A stretch of 64,000 nucleotides of DNA. Origin: Protula sp. h YS-2021. Lineage: Eukaryota > Annelida > Polychaeta > Sabellida > Serpulidae. A model generated the notes under the pieces. The model saw only the letters and a program-made list of their open reading frames with translations, had not been told where the DNA came from and made no database searches. The DNA lies in assembly GCA_949752745.1 (NCBI GenBank), contig OX457032.1:12039543-12103542 (forward strand). The letters are read 5' to 3'. Within the stretch, counting starts at the first letter, position 1. Each line of letters starts with the position of its first letter. Below, one piece after another: positions 12,601-25,666 of this stretch. A program made the position numbers and the translations under genes.

Positions 12601-14820
12601 ACCACGTGTTTCGTGCTGAGACCACGTGTTCCGTGCCGAGACCTCTTGTTCCGTGCCGAGACCACGTGTTCCGTGCCGAGACCACGTGTTTCGTGCCGAG
12701 ACCATGTGTTCCGTGCCGAGACCACTTGTTTCGTGCCGAGACCACGTGTTTCGTGCCGAGGCCACGTGTTCCGTGCCGATACCATGTGTTCCGTGCCGAG
12801 ACCACGTGTTCCGTGCCGAGACCACGTGTTCCGTGCCGAGACCACGTGTTCCGTGCCGAGACCACGTGTTCCATGCCGAGACCACGTGTTTCGTGCTGAG
12901 ACCACGTGTTTCGTGCCGAGACCTCTTGTTCCGTGCCTTGACCACGTGTTCCGTGCCTAGACCACGTGTTCCGTGCTGAGACCACGTGTTCCGTGCCGAG
13001 ACCACGTGTTTCGTGCCGAGACCACGTGTTCCGTGCCGAGACCACGTGTTTCGTGCTGAGTCCTCTTGGTCCGTGCCGAGACCACGTGTTCCGCGCCTAG
13101 ACCACGTGTTCCGTGCCTAGACCACGTGTTTCGTGCCGAGACCACGTGTTTCGTGCCGGGACCACGTGTTTCGTGCCGGGACCACGTGTTCCGTGCCGGG
13201 ACCGCGTGTTTCGTGCCGAGACCACGTGTTTGGTGCAGAGACCACGTCTTTCGTACCGAGACCACGTGTTCCGTGCTGAGACCACGTGTTCCGTGCCGAG
13301 ACCACGTGTTCCGTGCTGAGACCACGTGTTTCGTGCCTGGACCACGTATTCCGTGCCGAGACCACGTGTTCCGTGCCGACACCACATGTTCCGTGCCTAG
13401 TCCACGTGTTCCGTGCCGACACCACGTGTTCCGTGCCTAGACCACGTGTTTCAGATACGCATGCTTCATCTGTGTAATGACGTGTCATTGAAATAAACAG
13501 GCGAGGTTTTAAAGACTTAGCTAATATTTCTTATAAACAGAGTGAGTACACGGAAAGTGTGCCGCATGAGCCTCGAGTACCTATGGAAGCGAGTACTCTC
13601 AGTACTGTCAGTGCAAGTACCGCAGAGAGCCAGGACAGCAAGCCGAATATCAGTATTGTGGTGCCGGCAGGCCACGCCGGTACTGACGTCTCCAGCCAGC
13701 GTCTCTTCATCATCACCGACCCGTCACAAACACAAGCCGTTCTACAGGTAACACAAGCCGTTCTATAGGTAACACAAGCCGTTCTACACGTAATACAAAC
13801 CGTTCTATAGGTAACACAAGCCCTTCTACAGGTAACACAAGCCGTTCTATAGGTAACACAAGCCGTTCTATAGGTAACACAAGCCGTTCTACAGGTAACA
13901 CATGCCGTTCTATAGGTAACACAAGCCCTTCTACAGGTAACACAAGCCGTTCTATAGGTAACACAAGCCGTTCTATAGGTAACACAAGCCGTTCTACAGG
14001 TAACACATGCCGTTCTATAGGTAACACAAGTCGTTCTACACGTAACACAAGCCGCTCTATAGGTAACACAAGCCGTTCTACACGTAACACAAGCCGTTCT
14101 ATAGGTAACACAAGCCCTTCTACAGGTAACACAAGCCGTTCTATAGGTAACACAAGCCGCTCTATAGGTAACACAAGCCGTTCTACACGTAACACAAGCC
14201 GTTCTATAGGTAACACAAGCCCTTCTACAGGTAACACAAGCCGTTCTATAGGTAACACAAGCCGTTCTATAGGTAACACAAGCCGTTCTACAGGTAACAC
14301 ATGCCGTCTATAGGTAACACAAGCCGTTCTACAGGTAAACCACTCGACAGTCACACAGGCGCTCTGTCAAACAGGGCAAGGTTCAGTAGAGATTTTACTT
14401 GAAATTTTAGCCGTTTGTCTTTAGGCAGCTTCTGTTACAGTCACCTTATTTGTTTTTCTTTCGCAAAATAACATGATAGACATTAGATGTAGTGCATTCC
14501 TTGTTCTGCATGTGTCATATTTTGGCGACCTTTTCTATGTATTTGAATTTTAAATCGAAGGGTAAAACTTGGGAAGATTTTTGTAATGTCAACGCGGAAT
14601 GACGTCAGAATACAATGCAGTGTTTGGTTTGCAAGATGAACAAAAAAAGAATATGTGGTGATGACGTCACAGTTTATCTTGTGTGTTTACGTTACAGCAA
14701 ATCGCCGGTCAACGGGTGGATCTGCGGGAGGTAGGAGTTGAGAACGTCACAACGCCACAGACTGCTAGGCAACCGGCCGCTACGACAAGCCTACACTGCA
14801 AATCAGAACCGTTCCAATAG
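3694..14820 (+). CDS. ZNF143: ZNF143/ZNF76 (Staf)-type C2H2 zinc-finger transcription activator
   Basis: Sequence-specific nuclear activator. In vertebrates this family binds snRNA, selenocysteine-tRNA and many Pol II promoters and supports promoter looping. Proposed exons: 3694-3877, 4128-4234, 5481-5558, 5798-5870, 6517-6617, 6814-6961, 7186-7301, 7457-7525, 7809-7901, 8458-8580, 8864-9065, 9214-9392, 10309-10442, 10940-11071, 12069-12155, 13521-13747, 14698-14820. Intron phases agree throughout, and after correcting three indels the total is 2175 nt, about 724 residues; from memory human ZNF143 is about 640. The N-terminal part has the family's acidic activation repeats ([21 protein letters not shown]). 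Seven C2H2 fingers follow, from [19 protein letters not shown] to [19 protein letters not shown], with TGEKP linkers. Single-base indels sit near 9363 (-1), 10341 (+1) and 11015 (+1). The fingers are certain. Exons 4128-4234, 5798-5870 and 7457-7525 and the start of exon 13521 rest on splice phase alone. Confidence 0.93.
5874..6199 (+). repeat. 15-bp minisatellite at a ZNF143 5' splice site
   Basis: About 22 copies of GTGTGCCGCGTCATC begin within 4 bp of the donor (GCAG|GTATGT) that ends the exon at 5870. The unit length is a multiple of three, so the array is open in several frames on both strands. Those open frames are repeat artefacts. Confidence 0.9.
9363..9363 (+). other. ZNF143: Single-base deletion in zinc finger 5
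   Basis: Finger 5 reads [16 protein letters not shown] and should continue [10 protein letters not shown] as in the family. Restoring one base in the run ACCACTAC at 9360-9367 recovers exactly that. As assembled, the frame changes and both zinc-binding histidines are lost. It may be an assembly or consensus error next to the 35-bp array, or a real change. Confidence 0.8.
9371..10231 (+). repeat. 35-bp minisatellite made of exon tail plus splice donor
   Basis: About 25 copies of a 35-bp unit. Each contains the last bases of the ZNF143 exon that ends at 9392 (CACATCCGCATACACACAG, encoding HIRIHT) followed by intron start GTACTTGCCCCGAGAC. Each unit therefore carries a copy of a GT donor in its native context. 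Because 35 is not a multiple of three, the reading frame rotates every unit. All frames are largely stop-free, which gives spurious ORFs of 270-317 codons on both strands. Confidence 0.95.
10341..10342 (+). other. ZNF143: Single-base insertion in zinc finger 6
   Basis: The exon starting at 10309 encodes [10 protein letters not shown] and then reads TTGCGGC where TGCGGC would give the expected [18 protein letters not shown]. Removing one T restores canonical finger 6. In the assembled sequence this +1 compensates the -1 at 9363, so the frame downstream is correct without any correction. Confidence 0.8.
10456..10672 (+). repeat. Approx. 46-bp minisatellite just inside a ZNF143 intron
   Basis: About four to five imperfect copies built from GCGTCACCGCGACGTGATCA and CCGCGTCACCATGACGACCA. 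The array begins about 14 bp after the donor AG|GTAAGC of the exon ending at 10442. It contains several TGACG/CGTCA half-sites, probably by repeat composition. Confidence 0.8.
11015..11016 (+). other. ZNF143: Single-base frame break in post-finger exon
   Basis: The exon from 10940 reads [15 protein letters not shown] and runs in that frame to a TGA at 11046-11048. The phase needed to join the exon at 12069 is one base different (reading [17 protein letters not shown]). One extra base in the CGCCCTGG run around 11015 explains both. The alternative is true termination at 11048. Confidence 0.6.
11055..11781 (+). repeat. Approx. 55-bp minisatellite of exon tail plus GTGAGT donor
   Basis: Repeated units contain CCAACTACATGCCTG followed by GTGAGTAC, the exact junction of the ZNF143 exon ending at 11071. 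After the junction come a C-homopolymer and CCGTCAGCCCCCGACCCCAA. Unit length varies with the C run. The array contains the window's only assembly gap, so its real length is unknown. Confidence 0.9.
11296..11495. other. Assembly gap, 200 N
   Basis: Exactly 200 unspecified bases, inside the exon-junction minisatellite and its C-homopolymers. The round length suggests a placeholder of unknown true size. Confidence 0.99.
12271..13452 (+). repeat. 20-bp minisatellite with CACGTG in most units
   Basis: About 59 units of ACCACGTGTTCCGTGCCGAG lie in the ZNF143 intron between the exons at 12155 and 13521, starting about 115 bp after the donor. Most units contain a CACGTG palindrome (the E-box core) and two further CpGs. 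The unit is about two helical turns, so the CACGTG sites lie on one face of the helix. Open frames here on both strands are artefacts. Confidence 0.95.
13730..14338 (+). repeat. 21-bp minisatellite of exon tail plus splice donor
   Basis: About 29 copies of ACACAAGCCGTTCTACAG|GTA, with TATAG and TACACG variants. The first copy is the end of the ZNF143 exon at 13747 (QTQAVLQ) with its donor, and later copies reproduce the same exon/GTAAC junction. Confidence 0.95.
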
Positions 14821-15326
14821 CTGTGACAGGAAGGGGAGAGGGAGGGGTCACGGGCGGGAGGGTGGGGGGAGGGGGGGAATAGGGTTAATATTAGAACCCC
14901 GGGGAGTGCTGTGGCGGGCGGGTTGCATGCTGCGATAAAATTCTATTATTTCCGGGACATGGCAGAGAACGGGCTTCCCCCACAAAGGCCTGTCCAGTGT
15001 GTGACTGGAGAACGACTGGGGTGTGTCAGTGTGTTGTTTTGAATCACGCGAAACTGCACAATTCATTTAAATAAGTCTTAGGTAATTTAATTCATTTAAT
15101 GAATAGACTCAAAATAAGTACGTAACTAAGGAAAAGCATAAAATAAATAAAATAGCGAGGAGTGCAAAAGAAATCGTGTTCTCGAACGTTCTGATTATGG
15201 TAAAAAAAATCACCGTCAAATTACTGAATATTGTTTAAGACACTGGAACTGGAAGTTAAGTGCCTGTATTGCAATTGTTTTGGTGGGAATTGTTAAGTGT
15301 GTGGGAGGGCGCAACAGTGATGTATT
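14821..15326. other. ZNF143 3' flank
   Basis: Downstream of the proposed stop (TAG 14818-14820). A G-rich tract occurs at about 14835-14880, and overlapping AATAAA motifs in an A-rich stretch near 15141-15152 may serve polyadenylation. I see nothing else. Confidence 0.4.
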
Positions 15327-16889
15327 TATCCCCCGTGAAACGGAGGGATATAGGTTTGAGATTGTCCGTCCGTCCGTCCGTCCCCTCTTCAAGCTAAGGA
15401 CTTTGTGGACACCACTTCTATATCAACGAAGCATAATTCAGCTTTCATATTTCATACAGGCAAAATATAGGGTATAAAGATGTGCAACGTCAAGGTTTCA
15501 GTTTGATCGAAGCAAAATTGACAAATTGACAGGCTTTTGAAAATCGTCGAAAATAGACATATGTGCACATGTATAGGACTTTGTGGACACCACTTCTATA
15601 TCAACGAAGCATAATTCAGCTTTCATATTTCATACAGGCAAAATATAGGGTATAAAGATGTGCAACGTCAAGGTTTCAGTTTGATCGAAGCAAAATTGAC
15701 AAATTGACAGGCATTTGAAAATCGTCGAAAATAGACATATGTGCACATGTATAGGACTTTGTGGACACCACTTCTATATCAACGAAGCATAATTCAGCTT
15801 TCATATTTCATACAGGCAAAATATAGGGTATAAAGATGTGCAACGTCAAGGTTTCAGTTTGATCGAAGCAAAATTGACAAATTGACAGGCTTTTGAAAAT
15901 CGTCGAAAATAGACATATGTGCACATGTATGAACTTTGTGGACACCACTTCTATATCAACGAAGCATAATTCAGCTTTCATATTTCATACAGGCAAAATA
16001 TAGGGTATAAAGATGTGCAACGTCAAGGTTTCAGTTTGATCGAAGCAAAATTGACAAATTGACAGGCTTTTGAAAATCGTCGAAAATAGACATATGTGCA
16101 CATGTATAGGACTTTGTGGACACCCACTTCTATATCAACGAAGCATAATTCAGCTTTCATATTTCATACAGGCAAAATATAGGGTATAAAGATGTGCAAC
16201 GTTAAGGTTTCAGTTTGATCGAAGCAAAATTGACAAATTGACAGGCTTTTGAAAATCGTCGAAAATAGACATATGTGCACATGTATAGGACTTTGTGGAC
16301 ACCACTTCTATATCAACGAAGCATAATTCAGCTTTCATATTTCATACAGGCAAAATATAGGGTATAAAGATGTGCAACGTCAAGGTTTCAGTTTGATGGA
16401 AGCAAAATTGACAAATTGACAGGCTTTTGAAAATCGTCGAAAATAGACATATGTGCACATGTATAGGACTTTGTGGACACCACTTCTATATCAACGAAGC
16501 ATAATTCAGCTTTCATATTTCATATAGGCAAAATATAGGGTATAAAGATGTGCAACGTTAAGGTTTCAGTTTGATCGAAGCAAAATTGACAAATTGACAG
16601 GCTTTTGAAAATCGTTGAAAATAGACATATGTGCACATGTATAGGACTTTGTGGACACCACTTCTATATCAACGAAGCATAATTCAGCTTTCATATTTCA
16701 TATAGGCAACATATAGGGTATAAAGATGTGCAACGTCAAGGTTTCAGTTTGATCGAAGCAAAATTGACAAAATGACAGGCTTTTAAAAATCGTCATAAAT
16801 CGACATATATGCAAACGGAGTGGACTTCAAGGAAGGGTGTCCAGCTTAGATATTGCATAGGGGTAATATTTAGGGTTTCACGGGGGATA
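15327..16889. mobile_element. Pearl/Helentron-like element with 178-bp tandem core
   Basis: Short inverted ends TATCCCCCGTGAAAC (15327-15341) and GTTTCACGGGGGATA (16875-16889) enclose a CCGTCCGTCCGTCC microsatellite at about 15366-15383 and about eight near-identical 178-bp repeats (15395-16830) that start at ACTTTGTGGACACCACTTC. Inverted ends, an ACGG/CCGT tetranucleotide run and long core repeats are the published layout of bivalve 'pearl' elements, now linked to Helentrons. No coding sequence is present. The copies are nearly identical, so the array was amplified or homogenised recently. Confidence 0.7.
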
Positions 16890-17009
16890 TTGCTGCTCTC
16901 TGACAGCATCTAGTTTCTGAAATAAACCATTGTGTTGTAGTTTTGTTCATTGCTTTTGGTATTTCTACGAAGTGCTGCTTCTCTGGCACGTCTCGGCGTT
17001 TCTTATTAT

Positions 17010-17447
17010 ATGTCTCCCCCTATGGGAGACATATAGCATTTGGTGCGTCCGTCTGTCCGTCCGCAGTGAGTTCTTATGAAATTAATGAGTCGATTTTTCT
17101 CAAAACAAACATACATATTGGGGTACATGTCTAGATGATGCCGTTTATTTTTTTTCGTTTCTTCAAAAATTCTATTTTTGGCAAATTTTTGAACACAGGG
17201 GGGGGGGGGGGGGGTTTCGTGCATTTTTTTTCACTTTGGCAGGCTATGTCTCCGAAACAGTTTCTTGGATTAGGCTGAAACGGGGCAAGAACAACACATA
17301 TAGTGCAAATGTTTACTGCGAAGTTTTTCTTCATTTCCGCTGAAAATGTATTTTTGGCTAATTATCCAATTTTTTGGGCTCGCCAATGTTGTAACTTTTA
17401 AGCAAGGAATTTTTTTCCATGTGACTGATTTGTGGCGGGGGAGACAT
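17010..17447. mobile_element. Second short pearl-like element, 438 bp
   Basis: The termini ATGTCTCCCCC (17010-17020) and GGGGGAGACAT (17437-17447) are perfect inverted repeats. Just inside the left end lies a CCGTCTGTCCGTCCG tetranucleotide run. The layout matches the element at 15327-16889 but lacks a tandem core and has different end sequences. A G homopolymer sits at about 17200-17214. Confidence 0.6.
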
Positions 17448-18480
17448 CCGTTTTTGTTTTAACAAAAACATTGACCAGTCTAGTTTAATTTTTCGTAAGC
17501 TTTTAGGCTTTGCATTTTAAAAAAAGCAAATAAAAAAAGAGAAAATAAACATCCGACTAACCACATAGTGTATGAAAAATAGGTAAAATATGTATACAAG
17601 AAATACACACTACTTTGCGTCACATTACTTCTTTCCTAACATTTGTGTAAGTTGAAAATATTTTAAGTAGAATAGGGTGGGTCAAGACGCCCATGCGGGG
17701 TTAAAGGCAGGCACCTTTTACATCAAGAAAGACATCACCAAACGCATCAGCTGACAGCATTCCAATACTCGTGGTGTGACTTGAGACATGTTCAAAGGTG
17801 CATTACCACAAAAATTGGTCAAATGCGAGAAATTGAAGTAATCCAAAATACCCCCAATCTCGAAAAATCTTATCTCACTTCAGCGTAGTTTTAACACGAA
17901 GATTACCTAAAATGAATATCCTAGTTTGCTATCCGCCCACTCCCCTCCTCCCCCTCCCTTCTCCGGACACTTAAAAAAACGAAAAAAAAAAAACAAAAAA
18001 AACAAATCAAGAAAAAAAAAGTATTTTGGTCATCGAAATTTTCGACGAGAAAGTGTTCGGTCCGGTCATGTCTAATTTTTTTGGCGGAAAATAAAAGATG
18101 GCCGGTAGGGTCAAAATTTCTAAGAATTGAGATGACCAACAAAACTTGTTTGCTTTCTGGCCTTAGAATACCTCGCTGGGTCAATCACGAGCTAGTTCAG
18201 CATTTCAAGGGAGAGTATCTCATATTGAATTTATCTAATTTAGCCCCTTTTCGCAGAGCTCAAAAAAAAAAAAAAAAAAAGGTAACACGCAATCGCTCTT
18301 TCGTGTAACTGGGATTATTCTTCTGCAGTGCTTCTCCAAGACTGATGTTATTTTAATGATGAAATCCTGGAGCAACCAAAAAGATCGTTTCACCAAGGAA
18401 CGATCAACCAAAAAGACTGGAATTTTTGCCCACGATGTGGACAAAATCGGTCATTGTAATGAATAGGAACAGCTCATTAG
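17448..18480. other. Spacer, no feature recognised
   Basis: AT-rich sequence with several A homopolymers (about 17973-18019 and 18262-18281). No exon or defined element is seen. Confidence 0.4.
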
Positions 18481-18700
18481 TCACAGATGGAACAAAACTG
18501 GGGGAAGGGGGCACTCACGTACCAACTGGTTACTAGTCACAGAAGGGAAACACCAGCTGAAGATAGTATAAACCGGGAAGAGGGGGGGGGGGGGGTGGGC
18601 ATTCACGTATGCCAAGTGGTTACTAGTCACAGAATGGAAACACCAGCTGAAGATTAGTACGAACTGGAAAGAGGAGGGGGGGGGGGGGGGGCATTCACGG
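18481..18700. repeat. Approx. 93-bp imperfect tandem repeat with G-runs
   Basis: Two to three copies of ACTGGTTACTAGTCACAGA...AACACCAGCTGAAGAT, each followed by a run of 10-16 G and CATTCACG. The G-runs could form G-quadruplexes and are likely assembly-sensitive. Confidence 0.7.
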
Positions 18701-19209
18701 ACCGCGTCTGGCCTCATATTTACTGGTTTACTGGTCGTTCTGGCTGTTTTGGGCACGCATGCTAATATATACCATACCAAGTGCTGCCCTCTCCCCCCTC
18801 CTTTTTCTGACCCGGGGCGTTGGGGGGGGGGGGAATTGACATTTTGATATAATTGGATTTATATTTTGGGTTCTCACCAATTGTTTTGAATTTATATTAA
18901 GATTTATAAATTTGGATACATTTGGGTGGGGGCATCTAAATGTCGTAGCGGAGTCGAATACTAATATAAAAAAATTTATTAAATAAATGAAAAAAAAAAA
19001 AAAAAATAAGTAAAACAAATGGCCTTTCCGAGCATAAAACCGAAAAAAATCCGGCACGTAAAAAGAAATAGATCCGCTTCGTGTAAAAAAAAACTGGAAA
19101 AAAATTGGAAGGAAATATTGCCACAGTAAAACACAAAAAGTGCCGAAATTAGCCTTCCTGAAGACTTATTCGTCGTATACCCGCATTTTTAGTCCACAGC
19201 GATACAGCG

Positions 19210-19212
<3 letters not shown>

Positions 19213-19301
<89 letters not shown>

Positions 19302-19314
19302 TCTCTCTCTCTCT
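19213..19314. repeat. (CT)n microsatellite, about 100 bp
   Basis: Almost pure CT dinucleotide run about 310 bp upstream of the TSSK start codon. A CCT interruption lies near 19297. Confidence 0.98.
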
Positions 19315-19623
19315 TGTGACTTATTCAACTTCTGATTTTTTTGGTTTTGTTTGTTTGTAACAATTATGCTGACGACACATTGGCGAAAAAAAATCGATTG
19401 TTACATTTCGTCACAATAATGAACTACGTCACAAACGTTTGTCTAAAAGCTGCTTGCCATAGATACAAACGGTGGATGCCAGCAGAAGTTAAAATACCAC
19501 TACAAAATCAAATAAATGATGTGTTGTCTCTTTAAACATTTCATTTTCAAACCATTTGTATGGATATAAATTCTACATCACAAATGACAACAAAGTTTCG
19601 ATCTTTGGTGCTGTATTTTTACT

Positions 19624-23971
<4,348 letters not shown>

Positions 23972-25629
23972 TTAACCCTATGGGTTATCGTTCGAGCTTA
24001 TCTTTCGAGTTTTCACGTCCTGTTTGTTTGTAAACAGTTTCTTTCACCGAAGTCTTTCCTGGCATTTCTGCAGTCACCAACATATAAGGCCCTAAGTCAT
24101 TGTCACTTATTCCCCTTTCTTATCGCATATATTAATGAAGAACGTTAAAGAGACTTATCATTTATTAAACAGCTGCTTGTATCACGGGATACCTCACAAT
24201 ACTCTTCGAATAGGTAGCGCCTGGGGGGAGTGGAGAGTAGAGTTCTAAATTTTAAACCAGTGAATCTTACTATAGGGTGGGGCATTAACAGCTGAAACGC
24301 TTTCACATTCATATTTTCAATTTTGTGTAGGTGCATTGAACTTTAACACACGGGATACTTTTTGTCGGGAAAGGTGTGGGAATGAGGGCAGACGAAATAT
24401 TTTGGGTTATTAATTTTTTCTGTCATAGACATGGAACTGAAATAGCGAGTATTTTAGACACGTTATTTCCTCATGCATTGAATAATTTTTATTATGTAAC
24501 TTAACAAAATCTGGCCTCCGTTTCTAGTCTGTGGCACAGACTATTAACTGGGATCTCTGTGTGTATTACTGCTTTATAAGTCAAATTTATAAGTGTGTGT
24601 TTGTGTCGATGTATGTTTGTATCTTTTTTTTTTCTTCTTTTTTGTCACATCGCTGCATAACAACTTGTGGACTGATTATTTTACTTCGTTTCTGAATGAA
24701 AAAAAGTTGGAAGTAACTGTGCAAGTTTGGCACCTGCTGTTTTGTAATACCCTTTCTTTGATCAAATTATTATTTTTTTGAATTTACTATTTTTACTATC
24801 CATTTTAAATATCAAGACCACTGTTATGTAAATTACATGAAAAACGGAAAACAATATTTTTGTAGCTATGGATCGTTTTGTACTGTATTCTCAATAAATG
24901 GTATGCTTCATGCAATCTGTCAAGCTTCTTGAGTTTATTATTGATCATACTGACAATTAAACCACAGGAACAGGAACCACAGGAACAGGAACAGTATATT
25001 ACAGCACACATAATCCGTCTATCATCAAAACGTACGAAAACGTATTACACACACCGAAATTAATTTAATTAATTATCTAATTCTACAAATGAATAAAAAA
25101 ATTAACTTGTCAACTTAATATATTTACCACACCTTCGAAAACACATGTAAAATAAAATGCAGGAAAAATATACAAAAAAAAAAAAACCGAGAATTTATAT
25201 GAAACAATAAACATCGTTGAAATTTTAGTACTTATCAGTTCTCTTTACAATTCATTTTCCTGCAAAACCTTCTTGATGAAACGTAAGGCCACGCCGACTT
25301 GAATACATGAATTTCGTGCGGCATCTTGCCCTGCCTCTGTAGCGCATATTATGTATCGATGACAATGTAATACGGAGACCTGACAAAAAAGGCGAATGTC
25401 GAATCACGACTGGAAAATGCGTATTTTATATAAAAATCAATCCAATATAAACATACAAAGAACAACTACAGAAATCGCATAACAACAGAGAATTCATTTC
25501 TTTGAACTGATCCAATCGTCCTTCTCTTAGAATGAACACTATAATTGGATGTAAATCGAAGAAAGAATCAGAGTTCAATGGACAATGTTCTATCACTAAA
25601 GGACGTGCGGGTTGCGTCTGACTTTTGTC
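23972..25629. other. TSSK 3' region and convergent intergenic spacer
   Basis: The space between the convergent TSSK (+) and DUF1295 (-) genes. Apart from the TSSK polyadenylation hexamer at 24893 I see no feature. Composition is AT-rich. Confidence 0.5.
24893..24898 (+). promoter_or_regulatory. Candidate TSSK polyadenylation signal AATAAA
   Basis: AATAAA about 920 bp after the TSSK stop, followed within 35 bp by a T-rich stretch. It is plausible but unproven. Confidence 0.4.
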
Positions 25630-25635
25630 TTTATT
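25630..25635 (-). promoter_or_regulatory. Candidate polyadenylation signal of the DUF1295 gene
   Basis: AATAAA on the minus strand (TTTATT on plus) about 32 bp beyond the stop codon at 25667. This implies a very short 3' UTR. Confidence 0.5.
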
Positions 25636-25666
25636 ACAGGGCTGCCATTCTCCCCCGTTGCCATGG

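Noticed and set aside
12156..13488. Multiple 100-275-codon ORFs with [16 protein letters not shown] periodicity
   Set aside because: Translation of the 20-bp array in all frames. The 60-bp reading period shows that they are not proteins under selection.
9371..14338. Regular direct repeats resembling CRISPR arrays
   Set aside because: Units are contiguous with no unique spacers, the genome is eukaryotic, and the units contain splice junctions.
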